Positions 52,214-61,215 of a DNA stretch of 64,000 bases are shown piece by piece (within the stretch, counting starts at the first letter, position 1; every line of letters starts with the position of its first letter). The position numbers were made by a program, and so were the translations under genes. Location of the stretch: positions 19,729-83,728 of the forward strand of contig NZ_JAWDXO010000010.1 of the NCBI RefSeq assembly GCF_032477075.1, read 5' to 3'. The notes under the pieces were generated by a model. The model saw only the letters and a program-made list of their open reading frames with translations. It made no database searches and was not told the origin of the DNA. The DNA is from Fusobacterium sp. Its GTDB lineage: Bacteria; Fusobacteriota; Fusobacteriia; Fusobacteriales; Fusobacteriaceae.

Positions 52214-52468
52214 TCATTTATTGATATATAATGATCCTTTCCAAGGACCTTCTTCCACTATTTTAGCAACTACTTCCTTCTTATCCAAATCTTCAATAAT
52301 CTCTTTTACAAAATCTTTAAAATCATAAGTAGTAATTATATTAATAAGACCTTTATGAGGATCTACAGTTCTCACTACTCCAGCTCCTTCGTAAGCTTCC
52401 ATTATTTTATTAATAAAGTCTATATCTTCTTTTCTGCTTTGAATAAGATATTCATAACTTCCTAACAT
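52214..52468 (-). CDS. DUF4911 protein
   Basis: An 84-residue protein with an alpha-beta pattern: GSYEYLIQSRKEDIDFINKI, AYEGAGVVRTVDP, then YDFKDFVKEIIEDL. It matches the small DUF4911 family that is frequent in anaerobes beside tRNA and ribosome genes. The role is unknown, though its place between rsmA and khpA suggests RNA or ribosome work. Start follows GGAGGAAAA. Confidence 0.75.
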   Translation of the reverse strand: MLGSYEYLIQSRKEDIDFINKIMEAYEGAGVVRTVDPHKGLINIITTYDFKDFVKEIIEDLDKKEVVAKIVEEGPWKGSLYINK

Positions 52469-52488
52469 TTTTCCTCCAATTTAAAACT

Positions 52489-52540
52489 AAAATGAGGGCA
52501 AGCTTTTATTATTTTATAACTCTTAATCTGCCCTCATTTT
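52489..52540 (-). terminator. inverted repeat inside the rsmA-DUF4911 gap
   Basis: Perfect 12-bp arms AAAATGAGGGCA (52540-52529) / TGCCCTCATTTT (52500-52489) separated by 28 nt. The first arm covers the rsmA stop codon. The tail AGTTTTAAATT is a weak T-run, so it may be a partial terminator or a processing site that lowers expression of the genes downstream. Confidence 0.6.
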
Positions 52541-53343
52541 AACCTTACTTTATTTTTTTCAAATACAGCTATCAAGTCTATAAAATTTTCTATAGTAAGA
52601 TTTTCAGCCCTCTCTGTTTCTTTTATACCAACTTCATCTAAAATTTTTCTTAGTTCATCTTTAGATATTTCTAAAGCTGTAAAATTATTTAACAGATTTT
52701 TTCTCTTATTAGCAAAAGCAGCTTTTACATATTTAAAAAATTTATCTTCAGCTACAAGTTTTTTGTACTTATCATCTTTATAAAGTTTTATAGACATAAA
52801 AGCTGAATCTACCTTAGGAATAGGTATGAAAGCTTCTTTAGGTATGGTAAACAGATACTCAGCTTTACCAAAATATTCTACTGCTAGAGTGAGAACACTT
52901 CTTTCCTTACCTTTTCTAGCACATATTCTTTCAGCAACTTCTTTTTGTACCATTATATATATTTCATCTATTACATCTCTATTTTCAATTAGCTTATTTA
53001 TAATTGGTGAAGTTATATAATATGGAATGTTAGCAACAACTTTTGTTCCTGTTGTTATATATTTTTTTAAATCAGTTTCTAAAACATCATTCATTACAAG
53101 AGTATATTTAGGATTTTCATTAAATTTTTTTCTCAATATTTTTTCTAAATCTCTGTCTATCTCAACAGTAACTACTTTTTGAGCTCTATCCAAAAGAAGT
53201 GCTGTCAATGCCCCTTCTCCAGGTCCTATTTCCAGAACAGTATCATTTTCATTTACAGATGATACCTCCATTATTTTTTTTAAAACTTCTTTTTGGTCAG
53301 TAAGAAAATTCTGACCAAATTTTTTTTTATGTTTAAAGGACAT
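52534..53343 (-). CDS. rsmA: 16S rRNA dimethyladenosine transferase RsmA (KsgA)
   Basis: Dimethylates A1518 and A1519 of 16S rRNA. In its 269 residues: KKFGQNFLTDQ near the start, SAM motif I VLEIGPGEGALT, VTVEIDRDL, and catalytic NIPYYITSPI. Start ATG 53343 is 5 nt behind GGAGG; an in-frame GTG at 53355 overlaps that site. It follows hpt closely (12-bp gap). Confidence 0.95.
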   Translation of the reverse strand: MSFKHKKKFGQNFLTDQKEVLKKIMEVSSVNENDTVLEIGPGEGALTALLLDRAQKVVTVEIDRDLEKILRKKFNENPKYTLVMNDVLETDLKKYITTGTKVVANIPYYITSPIINKLIENRDVIDEIYIMVQKEVAERICARKGKERSVLTLAVEYFGKAEYLFTIPKEAFIPIPKVDSAFMSIKLYKDDKYKKLVAEDKFFKYVKAAFANKRKNLLNNFTALEISKDELRKILDEVGIKETERAENLTIENFIDLIAVFEKNKVRLK

Positions 53344-53355
53344 TCTTTCCTCCAC

Positions 53356-53880
53356 CTATTTTTTTACTACCATTCCTACATATGGCAGATTTCTATGATA
53401 CTGAGCATAGTCTAACCCATACCCCACTACAAATTCATCAGGAATTTCAAAACCAACATAATTTCCTTTAATATCAACTTTTCTTCTGCTTGGTTTATCC
53501 AAAAGTGTGCATATTGCTACATTTTTTGTTCCTTTAGATTCTATAAATTCTCTCACATATTTTAAAGTAAGTCCTGTATCAATTATATCTTCAATGATAA
53601 GTACTTCTTTGTCTTTTAAATCAAAATCAGTATCTTTTAATATTTTTACTATCCCAGTACTGTCAGTTCCATTTCCATAGCTTGATACACTCATAAAATC
53701 AATTACTAAAGGTACATCTATCTCTTTTATAAGATCACTCATAAAAATGACAGAGCCTTTTAATAATCCTAAAACTATTACCTCTCTACCCTTATAATCT
53801 TTTTCTATTTCAGCAGCAAGTTCCTTTATTCTTTTTTCTACTGCTTTTCTTGGTATCAACGTTTCTATTGTATAATCCAA
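53356..53880 (-). CDS. hpt: hypoxanthine phosphoribosyltransferase
   Basis: Purine salvage enzyme converting hypoxanthine or guanine with PRPP to IMP or GMP, 174 residues. PRPP-binding loop VLIIEDIIDTGLTL near residue 100, FMSVSSYGNGT loop and DEFVVGYGLDYAQYHR at the C-terminus are diagnostic. It appears to be the first gene of the hpt-rsmA-khpA-rimM-trmD-polC cluster and is divergent from the PASTA gene. Confidence 0.95.
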   Translation of the reverse strand: MDYTIETLIPRKAVEKRIKELAAEIEKDYKGREVIVLGLLKGSVIFMSDLIKEIDVPLVIDFMSVSSYGNGTDSTGIVKILKDTDFDLKDKEVLIIEDIIDTGLTLKYVREFIESKGTKNVAICTLLDKPSRRKVDIKGNYVGFEIPDEFVVGYGLDYAQYHRNLPYVGMVVKK

Positions 53881-54058
53881 TTATCTCTCCTCCTAAAATT
53901 ATATGCTTAAAACATATACTTTAAAACAAAATCATTCACTGTATTTTAACATTTACTCCAGCATTTATCAAGTAATTATTGATATTTTATGCTTCTTATG
54001 TTATTATCAAATAGTATCTATATGTATTATTATAAGATTAAATTTTCAGGGAGGAATA

Positions 54059-54775
54059 ATGAATAAAAAGTCAATATGTTTCTCTTTTCTTACTTTAATG
54101 GCTATCATTTTAATCGCTTTCTTTTCATTTAAGATATTTGAAAAAATATATTTTAATGAAACTTTCTATTCTGTTCCAGACTTAAAAACTCTGACTGTAG
54201 CTGAAGCTGAAAAAATGTTGGAAAGTAATGAACTGAATATCAGAAATATGGGTGAAGAGTTCTCTGAACTTCCTGTTGGAGAGATATTTCTTCAAGAACC
54301 TGAAGCTGGAAATGTTGTAAAGAAGAATAGAAACATCAAAGTATGGATAAGCAAAGGGGAAGCCCTTGTAGAGGTTCCTGAATTAAAAGGAATGAACTTT
54401 TTGGAGGCCAAGGCTATTGCTGAACAAAAAGGGCTCATTGTAGACAGAGTTGCTACTACAAAAGCTAACATTGCATATAATGAAGTAATATCAACTGATC
54501 CTGCAACTGGTACACTTCTCAGAAGAGGACAGAAAATATCTTTTCTTATCAATGGTTCTGAACAGCTTATGGATGTAAGAGTTCCTGATATTATTGGTAT
54601 TGAAATAAATAAAGCCAAAGAAATTCTTACAGAAAATTCCCTTCTTATTGGTAAAATAACTTATGTATCGTTTCCAGAAATAGAAAAAGATTTAGTTATT
54701 GAAACAAGTGTTTTAGCTGGAAGAAGAGTCTCTGCTGGTACAGTAATTGATATAAAAGTAAATAAAGAAAACTAG
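54059..54775 (+). CDS. PASTA-domain membrane protein
   Basis: A 238-residue protein with a short cytoplasmic tail, one membrane helix (residues 7-28) and three PASTA repeats outside: YSVPDLKTLTVAEAEKML (about 37-102), VEVPELKGMNFLEAKAIA (103-170) and VRVPDIIGIEINKAKEIL (172-238). PASTA repeats bind muropeptides in PknB kinases; here no kinase domain is attached and no kinase gene is near, so it may sense or anchor to peptidoglycan. Start ATG 54059 follows GGGAGGAATA. rsgA follows 25 bp later. Confidence 0.88.
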   Translation: MNKKSICFSFLTLMAIILIAFFSFKIFEKIYFNETFYSVPDLKTLTVAEAEKMLESNELNIRNMGEEFSELPVGEIFLQEPEAGNVVKKNRNIKVWISKGEALVEVPELKGMNFLEAKAIAEQKGLIVDRVATTKANIAYNEVISTDPATGTLLRRGQKISFLINGSEQLMDVRVPDIIGIEINKAKEILTENSLLIGKITYVSFPEIEKDLVIETSVLAGRRVSAGTVIDIKVNKEN

Positions 54776-54800
54776 TAAGTTGCTTTAAGGAGGAATAAAA

Positions 54801-55682
54801 ATTAGAGGAATAGTCATAAACAAAATACAGGGATTTTATTATGTAAAATCTAATGAAAAAGTATATGAATGTAAGTTAAGAGGAATTTTAAAAAGAAAAG
54901 AGAATAAACATAATTGTGTAGTGGGAGACATTGTAGAATTTTCAGAGGATAATTTTATAACTGAAATTGAAAAAAGAAAAAACCTTTTGGAAAGGCCTTT
55001 AGTGGCAAATATAGATTATATTGTTATACAGTTTGCTGGAAAAGACCCAGTTATTGATTATGAAAGACTCAATACTCTTATTCTTAACAGTTTTTATTAT
55101 AAAATAGCTCCAGTTGTTGTTGTAAACAAGATAGATCTCCTTTCTCAAGAGGAAATTGAAGATATTAAAAGAAATTTGGATTTTCTCAAAAAATTAGATA
55201 TACCTTATTTTCTCATTTCTGAAAAAGAAAATATTGGTATAGATCAGTTGAAAATTTTTATTCAAAACAAAGTAACAGCTTTTGGCGGCCCTAGCGGTGT
55301 AGGAAAATCAAGTATTATAAATCTTTTGCAAAATACTAAAATTCTCGAAACTGGAGAAACTAGCAAAAGATTGAGAAGAGGTAAACATACAACTAAAGAT
55401 ACTAACCTTCTTCCTCTTCCAGGAGGTGGATTTATTATAGATACCCCTGGATTTTCATCTGTAGAACTCCCTTACATAAAGGATGCTCAGGAGTTAATTT
55501 CATTATTTCCTGAATTTCAAACTGATAAAAATTGTAAATTTTATAATTGTTTGCATTTGAACGAACCAAATTGTATAATTAAAGATATGGTTACTAGTGG
55601 AGAAATTTCTCTTGTAAGGTATGAATTTTACAAAAAAACATATGAAAAATTAAAAAATGAGAGGTGGAATAAGTATGAATGA
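54801..55682 (+). CDS. rsgA: ribosome small-subunit-dependent GTPase RsgA, apparent ATT start
   Basis: Circularly permuted GTPase that aids late 30S assembly. Order of motifs: OB-fold N-domain, G4 VVNKIDLLS near 115, G1 GPSGVGKSSI near 165, G3 DTPGF, then the zinc knuckle CKFYNCLHLNEPNC. A gene caller would start at GTG 54921, but that removes the OB fold. The frame stays open back to 54789 and matches the family from IRGIVINKIQGFYYVKSNEK, with no ATG, GTG or TTG. AAGGAGG ends 7 nt before ATT at 54801, which I take as the start, giving 293 residues. It overlaps rpe by 8 bp. Confidence 0.85.
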   Translation: MRGIVINKIQGFYYVKSNEKVYECKLRGILKRKENKHNCVVGDIVEFSEDNFITEIEKRKNLLERPLVANIDYIVIQFAGKDPVIDYERLNTLILNSFYYKIAPVVVVNKIDLLSQEEIEDIKRNLDFLKKLDIPYFLISEKENIGIDQLKIFIQNKVTAFGGPSGVGKSSIINLLQNTKILETGETSKRLRRGKHTTKDTNLLPLPGGGFIIDTPGFSSVELPYIKDAQELISLFPEFQTDKNCKFYNCLHLNEPNCIIKDMVTSGEISLVRYEFYKKTYEKLKNERWNKYE

Positions 55683-56313
55683 TATTAAAATAGCTCCTTC
55701 TATTCTTTCTGCTGATTTCAGTAAATTGGGAGAAGAAGTAATTGCAATAGACAAAGCTGGAGCTGACTATGTTCATATAGATGTTATGGATGGAATGTTT
55801 GTCCCTAATATAACTTTTGGGGCTCCTATTATAAAATCTATAAGAAATAAGACCAAACTTATATTTGATGTACACTTAATGATTGAAAAACCAGAAAGAT
55901 ATATTGATGATTTTGCCAAAGCTGGAGCTGATATAATTACTGTACATGCAGAATCTACTGTACATATTCACAGAGTTATTCAGCAAATAAAAGCTCATGG
56001 AATAAGAGCTGGAATATCTCTTAATCCTTCTACTCCAATAGATATTCTTAAATATGTTATCAATGATATAGACATGGTATTAATTATGAGTGTTAACCCA
56101 GGTTTTGGAGGACAAAAATTTATCAGCAGTGCAATAGATAAAATAAAAGATGTAAGAAAACTTAGTAAAAATGTGGATATTCAAGTTGATGGCGGAATTA
56201 CAGCTGACACTATTGGAAAATGTATTGAAGCTGGTGCAAATATTTTTGTTGCTGGTTCATATATTTTTTCTGGAGATTATAAGGAAAGAATAAATTCTTT
56301 AAAGAGAGGTTAA
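55675..56313 (+). CDS. rpe: ribulose-phosphate 3-epimerase
   Basis: Pentose phosphate TIM-barrel epimerase, 212 residues. SILSADFSKLGEE, VHIDVMDGMFVPNITFG, VHLMIEKPERY, MSVNPGFGGQKFI and VDGGI give the metal ligands (His, Asp, His, Asp). Start ATG 55675 is behind GAGAGGTGG and overlaps the end of rsgA, a common gene pair. Confidence 0.96.
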   Translation: MNDIKIAPSILSADFSKLGEEVIAIDKAGADYVHIDVMDGMFVPNITFGAPIIKSIRNKTKLIFDVHLMIEKPERYIDDFAKAGADIITVHAESTVHIHRVIQQIKAHGIRAGISLNPSTPIDILKYVINDIDMVLIMSVNPGFGGQKFISSAIDKIKDVRKLSKNVDIQVDGGITADTIGKCIEAGANIFVAGSYIFSGDYKERINSLKRG

Positions 56314-56316
56314 TTT

Positions 56317-56991
56317 ATGAATGAAAACATAAAAAAAGTTAATGAAGTATTAGAAGATTTTTATAAGTTATTTTTTAAAACTGAAGATATGGCTCTTAAA
56401 AGAGGTATAAAATGCCTTACTCATACTGAACTTCATTTAATAGAAGCTATTGGGCAAGATTCTCTTACCATGAATGAACTGGCAGAAAGAATTGGTATAA
56501 CTATGGGAACTGCTACTGTAGCTGTTTCAAAACTTACAGAAAAAGGATTTATTGCCCGAGTAAGATCAAACTCTGACAGAAGAAAAGTTTTTGTATCTTT
56601 AACACCTAAAGGAGTTAAAGCTTTGACTTATCATAATAATTACCACAAAATGATAATGTCTACTATTACTGAAGATATTGCTGATAAAGATCTTACACAT
56701 TTCATTGAAGTGTTTGAAGTAATATTAAATGCTCTTAGAGGGAAGACTGATTATTTTAAACCTCTTCTTATTACAGAATTTCCAATAGGAACAAAAATTT
56801 CCATAGTAGAAATAAAAGGAACTCCAATTGTTCAAAATTTCTTCGCAAGTCATGGAATAGAAAATTTTACAGTGCTTGAAATAATGGAAAGTAATGATAA
56901 AGATAATTTCATTTTGAAAAAAACAGATGGAGATCTTTTAGTTTTAGATATCTTAGATGCAAAAAACTTAATTGGAATAAAAAATGAATAA
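56317..56991 (+). CDS. MarR-family regulator with C-terminal FeoA/DtxR-like SH3 domain
   Basis: A 224-residue protein. Residues 5-140 form a MarR winged helix: LTMNELAERIGITMGTATVAVSKL then the wing RVRSNSDRRKVFVSLTPKG. Residues 148-220 look like a FeoA/DtxR-type SH3 domain: EFPIGTKISIVEIKG, FFASHGIENFTVLEIM and ILDAKNLIGI. MarR proteins normally lack this domain, while DtxR/MntR carry it, so a metal link is possible. It lies 3 bp after rpe and 21 bp before rqcH in one operon. Its targets are unknown. Confidence 0.75.
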   Translation: MNENIKKVNEVLEDFYKLFFKTEDMALKRGIKCLTHTELHLIEAIGQDSLTMNELAERIGITMGTATVAVSKLTEKGFIARVRSNSDRRKVFVSLTPKGVKALTYHNNYHKMIMSTITEDIADKDLTHFIEVFEVILNALRGKTDYFKPLLITEFPIGTKISIVEIKGTPIVQNFFASHGIENFTVLEIMESNDKDNFILKKTDGDLLVLDILDAKNLIGIKNE

Positions 56992-57012
56992 TAGTTTGAT
57001 AGGAGAAAAATA

Positions 57013-58638
57013 ATGTTTTACATTGATGGTGTATCATTGAGCAAAATAAAAGATGAACTGAAGGAAAATCTTTCAGGAAAAAAAATAAATAAAATAACCA
57101 AAAATACTGAAGTATCTCTTTCTGTTTACTTTGGAAAAACTGAACTTGTATTTTCATGCAATCCTTCTTTTCCAATCTGTTATATTGCAGACTCTAAAGA
57201 AAGTACTTTGGAAAATTCTACTGGCCTTGCTGCAAATATGAGAAAACATCTGCTCAATGCTATGCTTACTGATGTTCAACAGCTAGGATTTGATAGAATA
57301 TTATGTTTCAAGTTTGCCAAAATAAATGAACTTGGTGAAGTAAAAAATTACTTTATATATTTTGAAATAATGGGAAAATATTCAAACTTTATTTTTACTG
57401 ATGAAGAAGATAAAATAATTGATTTACTTAAACGATTTTCCCTTGAAGAAAATCGTTTAAGAGCTCTTTTCCCAGGATTAAAATATGAACAACCTATTAT
57501 TGATGAGAAAATTTCTCCTTTAAATATTACAAAAGATGAATTTAATAAATTTAAAGCTGAAAATTCACTATTAAAAAACATAGAGGGTCTTGGAAAATTA
57601 ACTGTTCAAAATATAACTAATTTTGATAATTTTGTTCAACTGCTAAATACTCCATCTCAACCAAAAATTTTCTTAAATAAAGAAAAAATAGTACTTGGAA
57701 CTGTCCTTAATATTATTCCTAAGGGAAAAGAATATGACAATATTCTTTCTTTTGACAGTTTTAAAGATTCTATAAACTTCTATATAAATTCAGAAAATTT
57801 ATCAAACAGTTTTGATACTTTAAAAACTCAGCTCCTTGATAACATAAATAAAAAAATCAAAAAAAATATGAGAATACTTTCTCTTGTAGAAAAAGAAGCA
57901 ATAGAAAAACAAGATTTTATAAAATACAAAGAACAAGGAGATATTCTCGCTGCATCTATATATACCCTTAAAAGAGGTATGACTTCCCTTGAAACTTATG
58001 ATTTTTATAATAATAAAGATATTTCTATACCACTTGATCCACAGATAACTCCACAAGAAAATCTAGAAAAACTTTATAAAAGATACAATAAGCTAAAAAG
58101 GGGAATGGAAGCTAACAAAAGAAGATTCATAGAAATAAATGAGGAATTAGATTACTTAAATAGTATCAAATTATTTATTGATAACAGTTCTAATACTGAT
58201 AATTTAAAACTTATACAGGAAGAGTTAATATCACAAGGATATATAAGAATACAGCAGAAAAAAGGAAACAGAAAAAAGCAGATAAAAGAAATTGGATATG
58301 GATTAATTGAATTTGAAAATTTTAAAATATTATATGGAAGAAATAACACTGAAAATGATAATTTAACTTTTAAAATTGCTGATAAAGAGGATATATGGTT
58401 ACATTCTAAAAATATTCCAGGTTCTCATGTTATTATAAAAGCAAATGAAATTACAGAAGAAATGCTTTTAAAGGGTGCTGAAGTAGCAGCATATTTTTCT
58501 AAAAGCTCTGCTGGTGATAAAATTAGTGTAGACTATACCAAAAAAAGATATATAAATAAACCAAAGGGAAGTAAACCTGGGTTTGTGACTTATGAAAATG
58601 AAAAAAATATTCTTATTGAAAAGCCAAATAAAATATAA
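57013..58638 (+). CDS. rqcH: NFACT-family protein RqcH (Rqc2 homologue, FbpA-like)
   Basis: Binds stalled 50S-peptidyl-tRNA complexes and adds alanine tails in ribosome quality control; long annotated as fibronectin-binding protein. The 541 residues show NFACT-N (ANMRKHLLNA, EIMGKYSNFIF near 110), the coiled-coil middle (about 270-420) and the NFACT-R domain (KIADKEDIWLHSKNIPGSHV near 455, SSAGDKISVDYTKKRYINKP). Start ATG follows AGGAGAAAAATA. It ends its operon at the terminator at 58642. Confidence 0.92.
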   Translation: MFYIDGVSLSKIKDELKENLSGKKINKITKNTEVSLSVYFGKTELVFSCNPSFPICYIADSKESTLENSTGLAANMRKHLLNAMLTDVQQLGFDRILCFKFAKINELGEVKNYFIYFEIMGKYSNFIFTDEEDKIIDLLKRFSLEENRLRALFPGLKYEQPIIDEKISPLNITKDEFNKFKAENSLLKNIEGLGKLTVQNITNFDNFVQLLNTPSQPKIFLNKEKIVLGTVLNIIPKGKEYDNILSFDSFKDSINFYINSENLSNSFDTLKTQLLDNINKKIKKNMRILSLVEKEAIEKQDFIKYKEQGDILAASIYTLKRGMTSLETYDFYNNKDISIPLDPQITPQENLEKLYKRYNKLKRGMEANKRRFIEINEELDYLNSIKLFIDNSSNTDNLKLIQEELISQGYIRIQQKKGNRKKQIKEIGYGLIEFENFKILYGRNNTENDNLTFKIADKEDIWLHSKNIPGSHVIIKANEITEEMLLKGAEVAAYFSKSSAGDKISVDYTKKRYINKPKGSKPGFVTYENEKNILIEKPNKI

Positions 58639-58641
58639 TTC

Positions 58642-58696
58642 AAAGAGCCTTATCAAAAATAGAAGAAAAACTTCAATTTTGATAGGCTCTTTTTAT
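58642..58696 (+). terminator. intrinsic terminator after rqcH
   Basis: AAAGAGCCTTATCAAAA / TTTTGATAGGCTCTTT arms with one bulged base, an inner GAAG/CTTC hairpin, and a T-run. Confidence 0.9.
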
Positions 58697-58776
58697 AACT
58701 ATAATTATACATGTTAAAACATATTTTTAATACTGTTTTAACATACACCTATATTATATTCCCCCCAGAATGTTTA

Positions 58777-59166
58777 CTATAGATCATAATCTAGTTTTTC
58801 ATTTTTATCTTCAGAATCTGAATCTACAGTAGTAGTAGTTTCTTCAGTTCCAAGTCCTTGATATACTGCATCTCCAAATCCTAATAATGGATAAAATACA
58901 AATGAAAGTAGAGCAAGTCCTATTCCAAATCCTGTAGTTTTTCCAAATGCTTTTGCAACTTCAATACTTACAATAATCATAATAACTATATTTGCTATTG
59001 GTACAAATAATAGTAATAGATACCACCAAGGTTTTTTTGCAATTTCAGTGATTAAAAGGTACATGTTATAAACAGGAACAATTCCTTTCCATCCTTCCAT
59101 TCCAGCCTTCTCAAAAGTTTTCCACATTCCTGCAAAAGCAAGAATCATTAAAATTAATCCTATCAT
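58777..59166 (-). CDS. DUF5684 membrane protein
   Basis: A 129-residue protein with three hydrophobic segments (about 1-14, 46-68, 76-98) and the family block AGMEGWKGIVPVYNMYLL near residue 22, followed by KPWWYLLLLFVPIANIVI. It ends in a Thr- and Asp/Glu-rich cytosolic or periplasmic tail. The family is widespread and of unknown function. Start follows GGAGGAAAG. Confidence 0.82.
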   Translation of the reverse strand: MIGLILMILAFAGMWKTFEKAGMEGWKGIVPVYNMYLLITEIAKKPWWYLLLLFVPIANIVIMIIVSIEVAKAFGKTTGFGIGLALLSFVFYPLLGFGDAVYQGLGTEETTTTVDSDSEDKNEKLDYDL

Positions 59167-59533
59167 CTTTCCTCCTTGAAAATCTAAATTGTTCTTGATA
59201 CTTCATTACTATATACTAACTAAAAAGAAAAGAATAATATATTTTTTATATGATAACCATTTATATTCTTGAATTCTAAAACATTTACATAATATTTTTT
59301 TATTTTATTTTTTATTCCATGTTATATAAAATATTCATATAGTTTTCTATCGCTGCTGAAAAGCTGAATTAATAAAATTTTATATAAGATTATATTTTAT
59401 TTCTATTATTAAAAATTAAAAAAAATTAATAAATTATACTTTGATTTAATCAACAGCAAAATATGTCTTTAATTCTTTTATTCAACTGTGAATATACATA
59501 TGTAAACCTTCTAGTTGCTAAACTATTGTAAAA
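59167..59533. other. gene-free region
   Basis: About 370 bp of very AT-rich DNA. The left end must hold the promoter of the DUF5684 gene (TATAGT near 59205 on the minus strand). I see no coding sequence, tRNA or repeat in the rest. Confidence 0.5.
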
Positions 59534-59572
59534 TAAAAAAATTTTAGGATTTCCATTATAAAATCCCTAAAA
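59534..59572 (-). terminator. terminator of the CvfB-like gene
   Basis: Minus strand TTTTAGGGATTT / AAATCCTAAAA with one bulged G (59572-59560, 59552-59541), followed by a T-run. Confidence 0.78.
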
Positions 59573-59595
59573 CTCTTTTATGTTTTTTACCATTT

Positions 59596-60459
59596 TTATA
59601 ACTCTTTTTTTTCTTTTTTAATTCTGAAATATCCCATATCATTTTTTTCAATTTTTTCATTCTTTAATAAATTTCCAACTGCTCTTTTAAATGCTTTTTT
59701 ACTCATATTAAAATAATCAATGATTTCTTCTGGAGTGCTTTTGTCAGTAAATCCAAAACTATTTCCAAGAAGTCTCATCTTTTCATATACAAGCTCTGCA
59801 TCTTTATCCATTTGAATATAAGCAAGTTCCCTTGGAGTCAGATCAATTTTTCCATCTTCTCTCACTCTAATTACTCTAGCTTCTATTACATCTCCAACTT
59901 TATAATCTTTAAAATACTCATTCTTAGGTATAAGTCCAAAATATCTATCTTCTACAGCAACAAAAACTCCTATCTCTGGATTAATTCCATAAACAGTTCC
60001 ACTTATTACATCATTTTTTTGCATTTCTGTTGATGGAAGAAGAAATTTATATATTTTCATAGTAGCAGAAAGTCTTCCCTTACTGTCTTCATATATACCT
60101 ACAAGATATTTTTTCCCTATTTCTACTTTTCCTACTTGCTGACTCTTTGGAAGAAGAAGTTCCTTTTTTAATCCCCAATCCATAAATGCTCCTAAAGTTG
60201 GATGAATATCTGTTACTTCTAATTTGGCTAAATTTCCAACTAAAGCTTCAGTTTTCCTGAATGTAGCTACTGGTCTATCTTCTGAATCCATGTAGATCAA
60301 TACCTCTACTTCATCTCCTTCCTTAAGATTTCTTCCTTCTAATTCATTATTTGGAAGAAGTATGTTATCTTTGTCATCATCTGTTCCTCCATGTAAATAT
60401 GCACCTACACTTGCGAAATTGTTGATAACCATTTTCTGTCTTTTTCCTATTTTTATCAT
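59596..60459 (-). CDS. cvfB: CvfB-like S1 RNA-binding protein
   Basis: A 287-residue protein with three S1-like domains and a C-terminal winged helix, as in CvfB/YitL. Seen: GAYLHGGTDDDKDNILLP in S1 domain 1, LGAFMDWGLKKELLLPKSQQ in domain 2, EIGVFVAVEDRYFGLIPKNE in domain 3, and FNMSKKAFKRAVGNLLKNEK in the winged helix. It binds RNA and affects virulence gene expression in staphylococci; its target here is unknown. Confidence 0.9.
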   Translation of the reverse strand: MIKIGKRQKMVINNFASVGAYLHGGTDDDKDNILLPNNELEGRNLKEGDEVEVLIYMDSEDRPVATFRKTEALVGNLAKLEVTDIHPTLGAFMDWGLKKELLLPKSQQVGKVEIGKKYLVGIYEDSKGRLSATMKIYKFLLPSTEMQKNDVISGTVYGINPEIGVFVAVEDRYFGLIPKNEYFKDYKVGDVIEARVIRVREDGKIDLTPRELAYIQMDKDAELVYEKMRLLGNSFGFTDKSTPEEIIDYFNMSKKAFKRAVGNLLKNEKIEKNDMGYFRIKKEKKEL

Positions 60460-60516
60460 AAATTCTATCTCTCCTTAAACAATACTATTCTGTATTATAT
60501 CTTTAATTTTAAATAA

Positions 60517-61215
60517 TTACAAGAATAATCTTTCTATTTCATCTTTTAATTTTTCTTTTTTTTCTGTATTTTTTTCTTTTGGATAAGGATTTTCAAATAT
60601 TTTTTTTATTTTTGTAGGTTTATTGCTAAATACCACTATTTTTTCACCTAAAGAAACTGCTGACTCTATGTCGTGAGTTATAAAAATTACAGTTTTATTT
60701 TCCATATTTTGAAGTTTTATAAAATATTCTATTATTTCATTTTTTATTTTTATATCTAAAAATTCAAATGGTTCATCCATAAAAAGATAACTTGAAGGAA
60801 AAGAGAAAGCTCTTGCTATTCCCACTCTTCTTTTCATTCCTCCACTAAGTACATCTGGATACTCATTTTCTATTCCTTCTAATCCTACCATTTTAAGATA
60901 TTTTTTTATTCTTAACTCTATTTTATCAACTGGTATTTTTTTATTCAATACAAATTCTAGATTTCCATAAACTGTTTTCCAGGGAATAAGAGTATCTTCC
61001 TGAAAAATATATGATATTCCTTTTTCATTCTCAGCTTCAAAAATTACTTTCCCTTTATAATCCTTTATTTTTCCAGCTATTATATTGAGAAGAGTACTTT
61101 TTCCAGAACCTGATTCTCCTAATATAGCTGTAATTTTTCCTTCTTCAATATCCAAAGTTATTCCATCTAAAACTTTTTTATCTCCATAGGATTTAACTAT
61201 ATTTATAAGTCTCAT
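60517..61215 (-). CDS. ABC importer ATP-binding protein (SsuB/TauB type)
   Basis: A 232-residue ABC ATPase with complete motifs: Walker A GESGSGKST near residue 35, Q-loop SYIFQED, signature LSGGMKRRVGIARAF, Walker B LFMDEPFEFLD and the switch His in FITHDIES. The start ATG 61215 is behind GGAGG and overlaps the permease stop (TAATG). It is the last gene of a four-gene operon (ATPase, binding protein, permease, ATPase). Confidence 0.9.
   Translation of the reverse strand: MRLINIVKSYGDKKVLDGITLDIEEGKITAILGESGSGKSTLLNIIAGKIKDYKGKVIFEAENEKGISYIFQEDTLIPWKTVYGNLEFVLNKKIPVDKIELRIKKYLKMVGLEGIENEYPDVLSGGMKRRVGIARAFSFPSSYLFMDEPFEFLDIKIKNEIIEYFIKLQNMENKTVIFITHDIESAVSLGEKIVVFSNKPTKIKKIFENPYPKEKNTEKKEKLKDEIERLFL

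Noticed and set aside
52469..52533. A small gene between rsmA and DUF4911
   Set aside because: The gap holds only an inverted repeat and a ribosome site.
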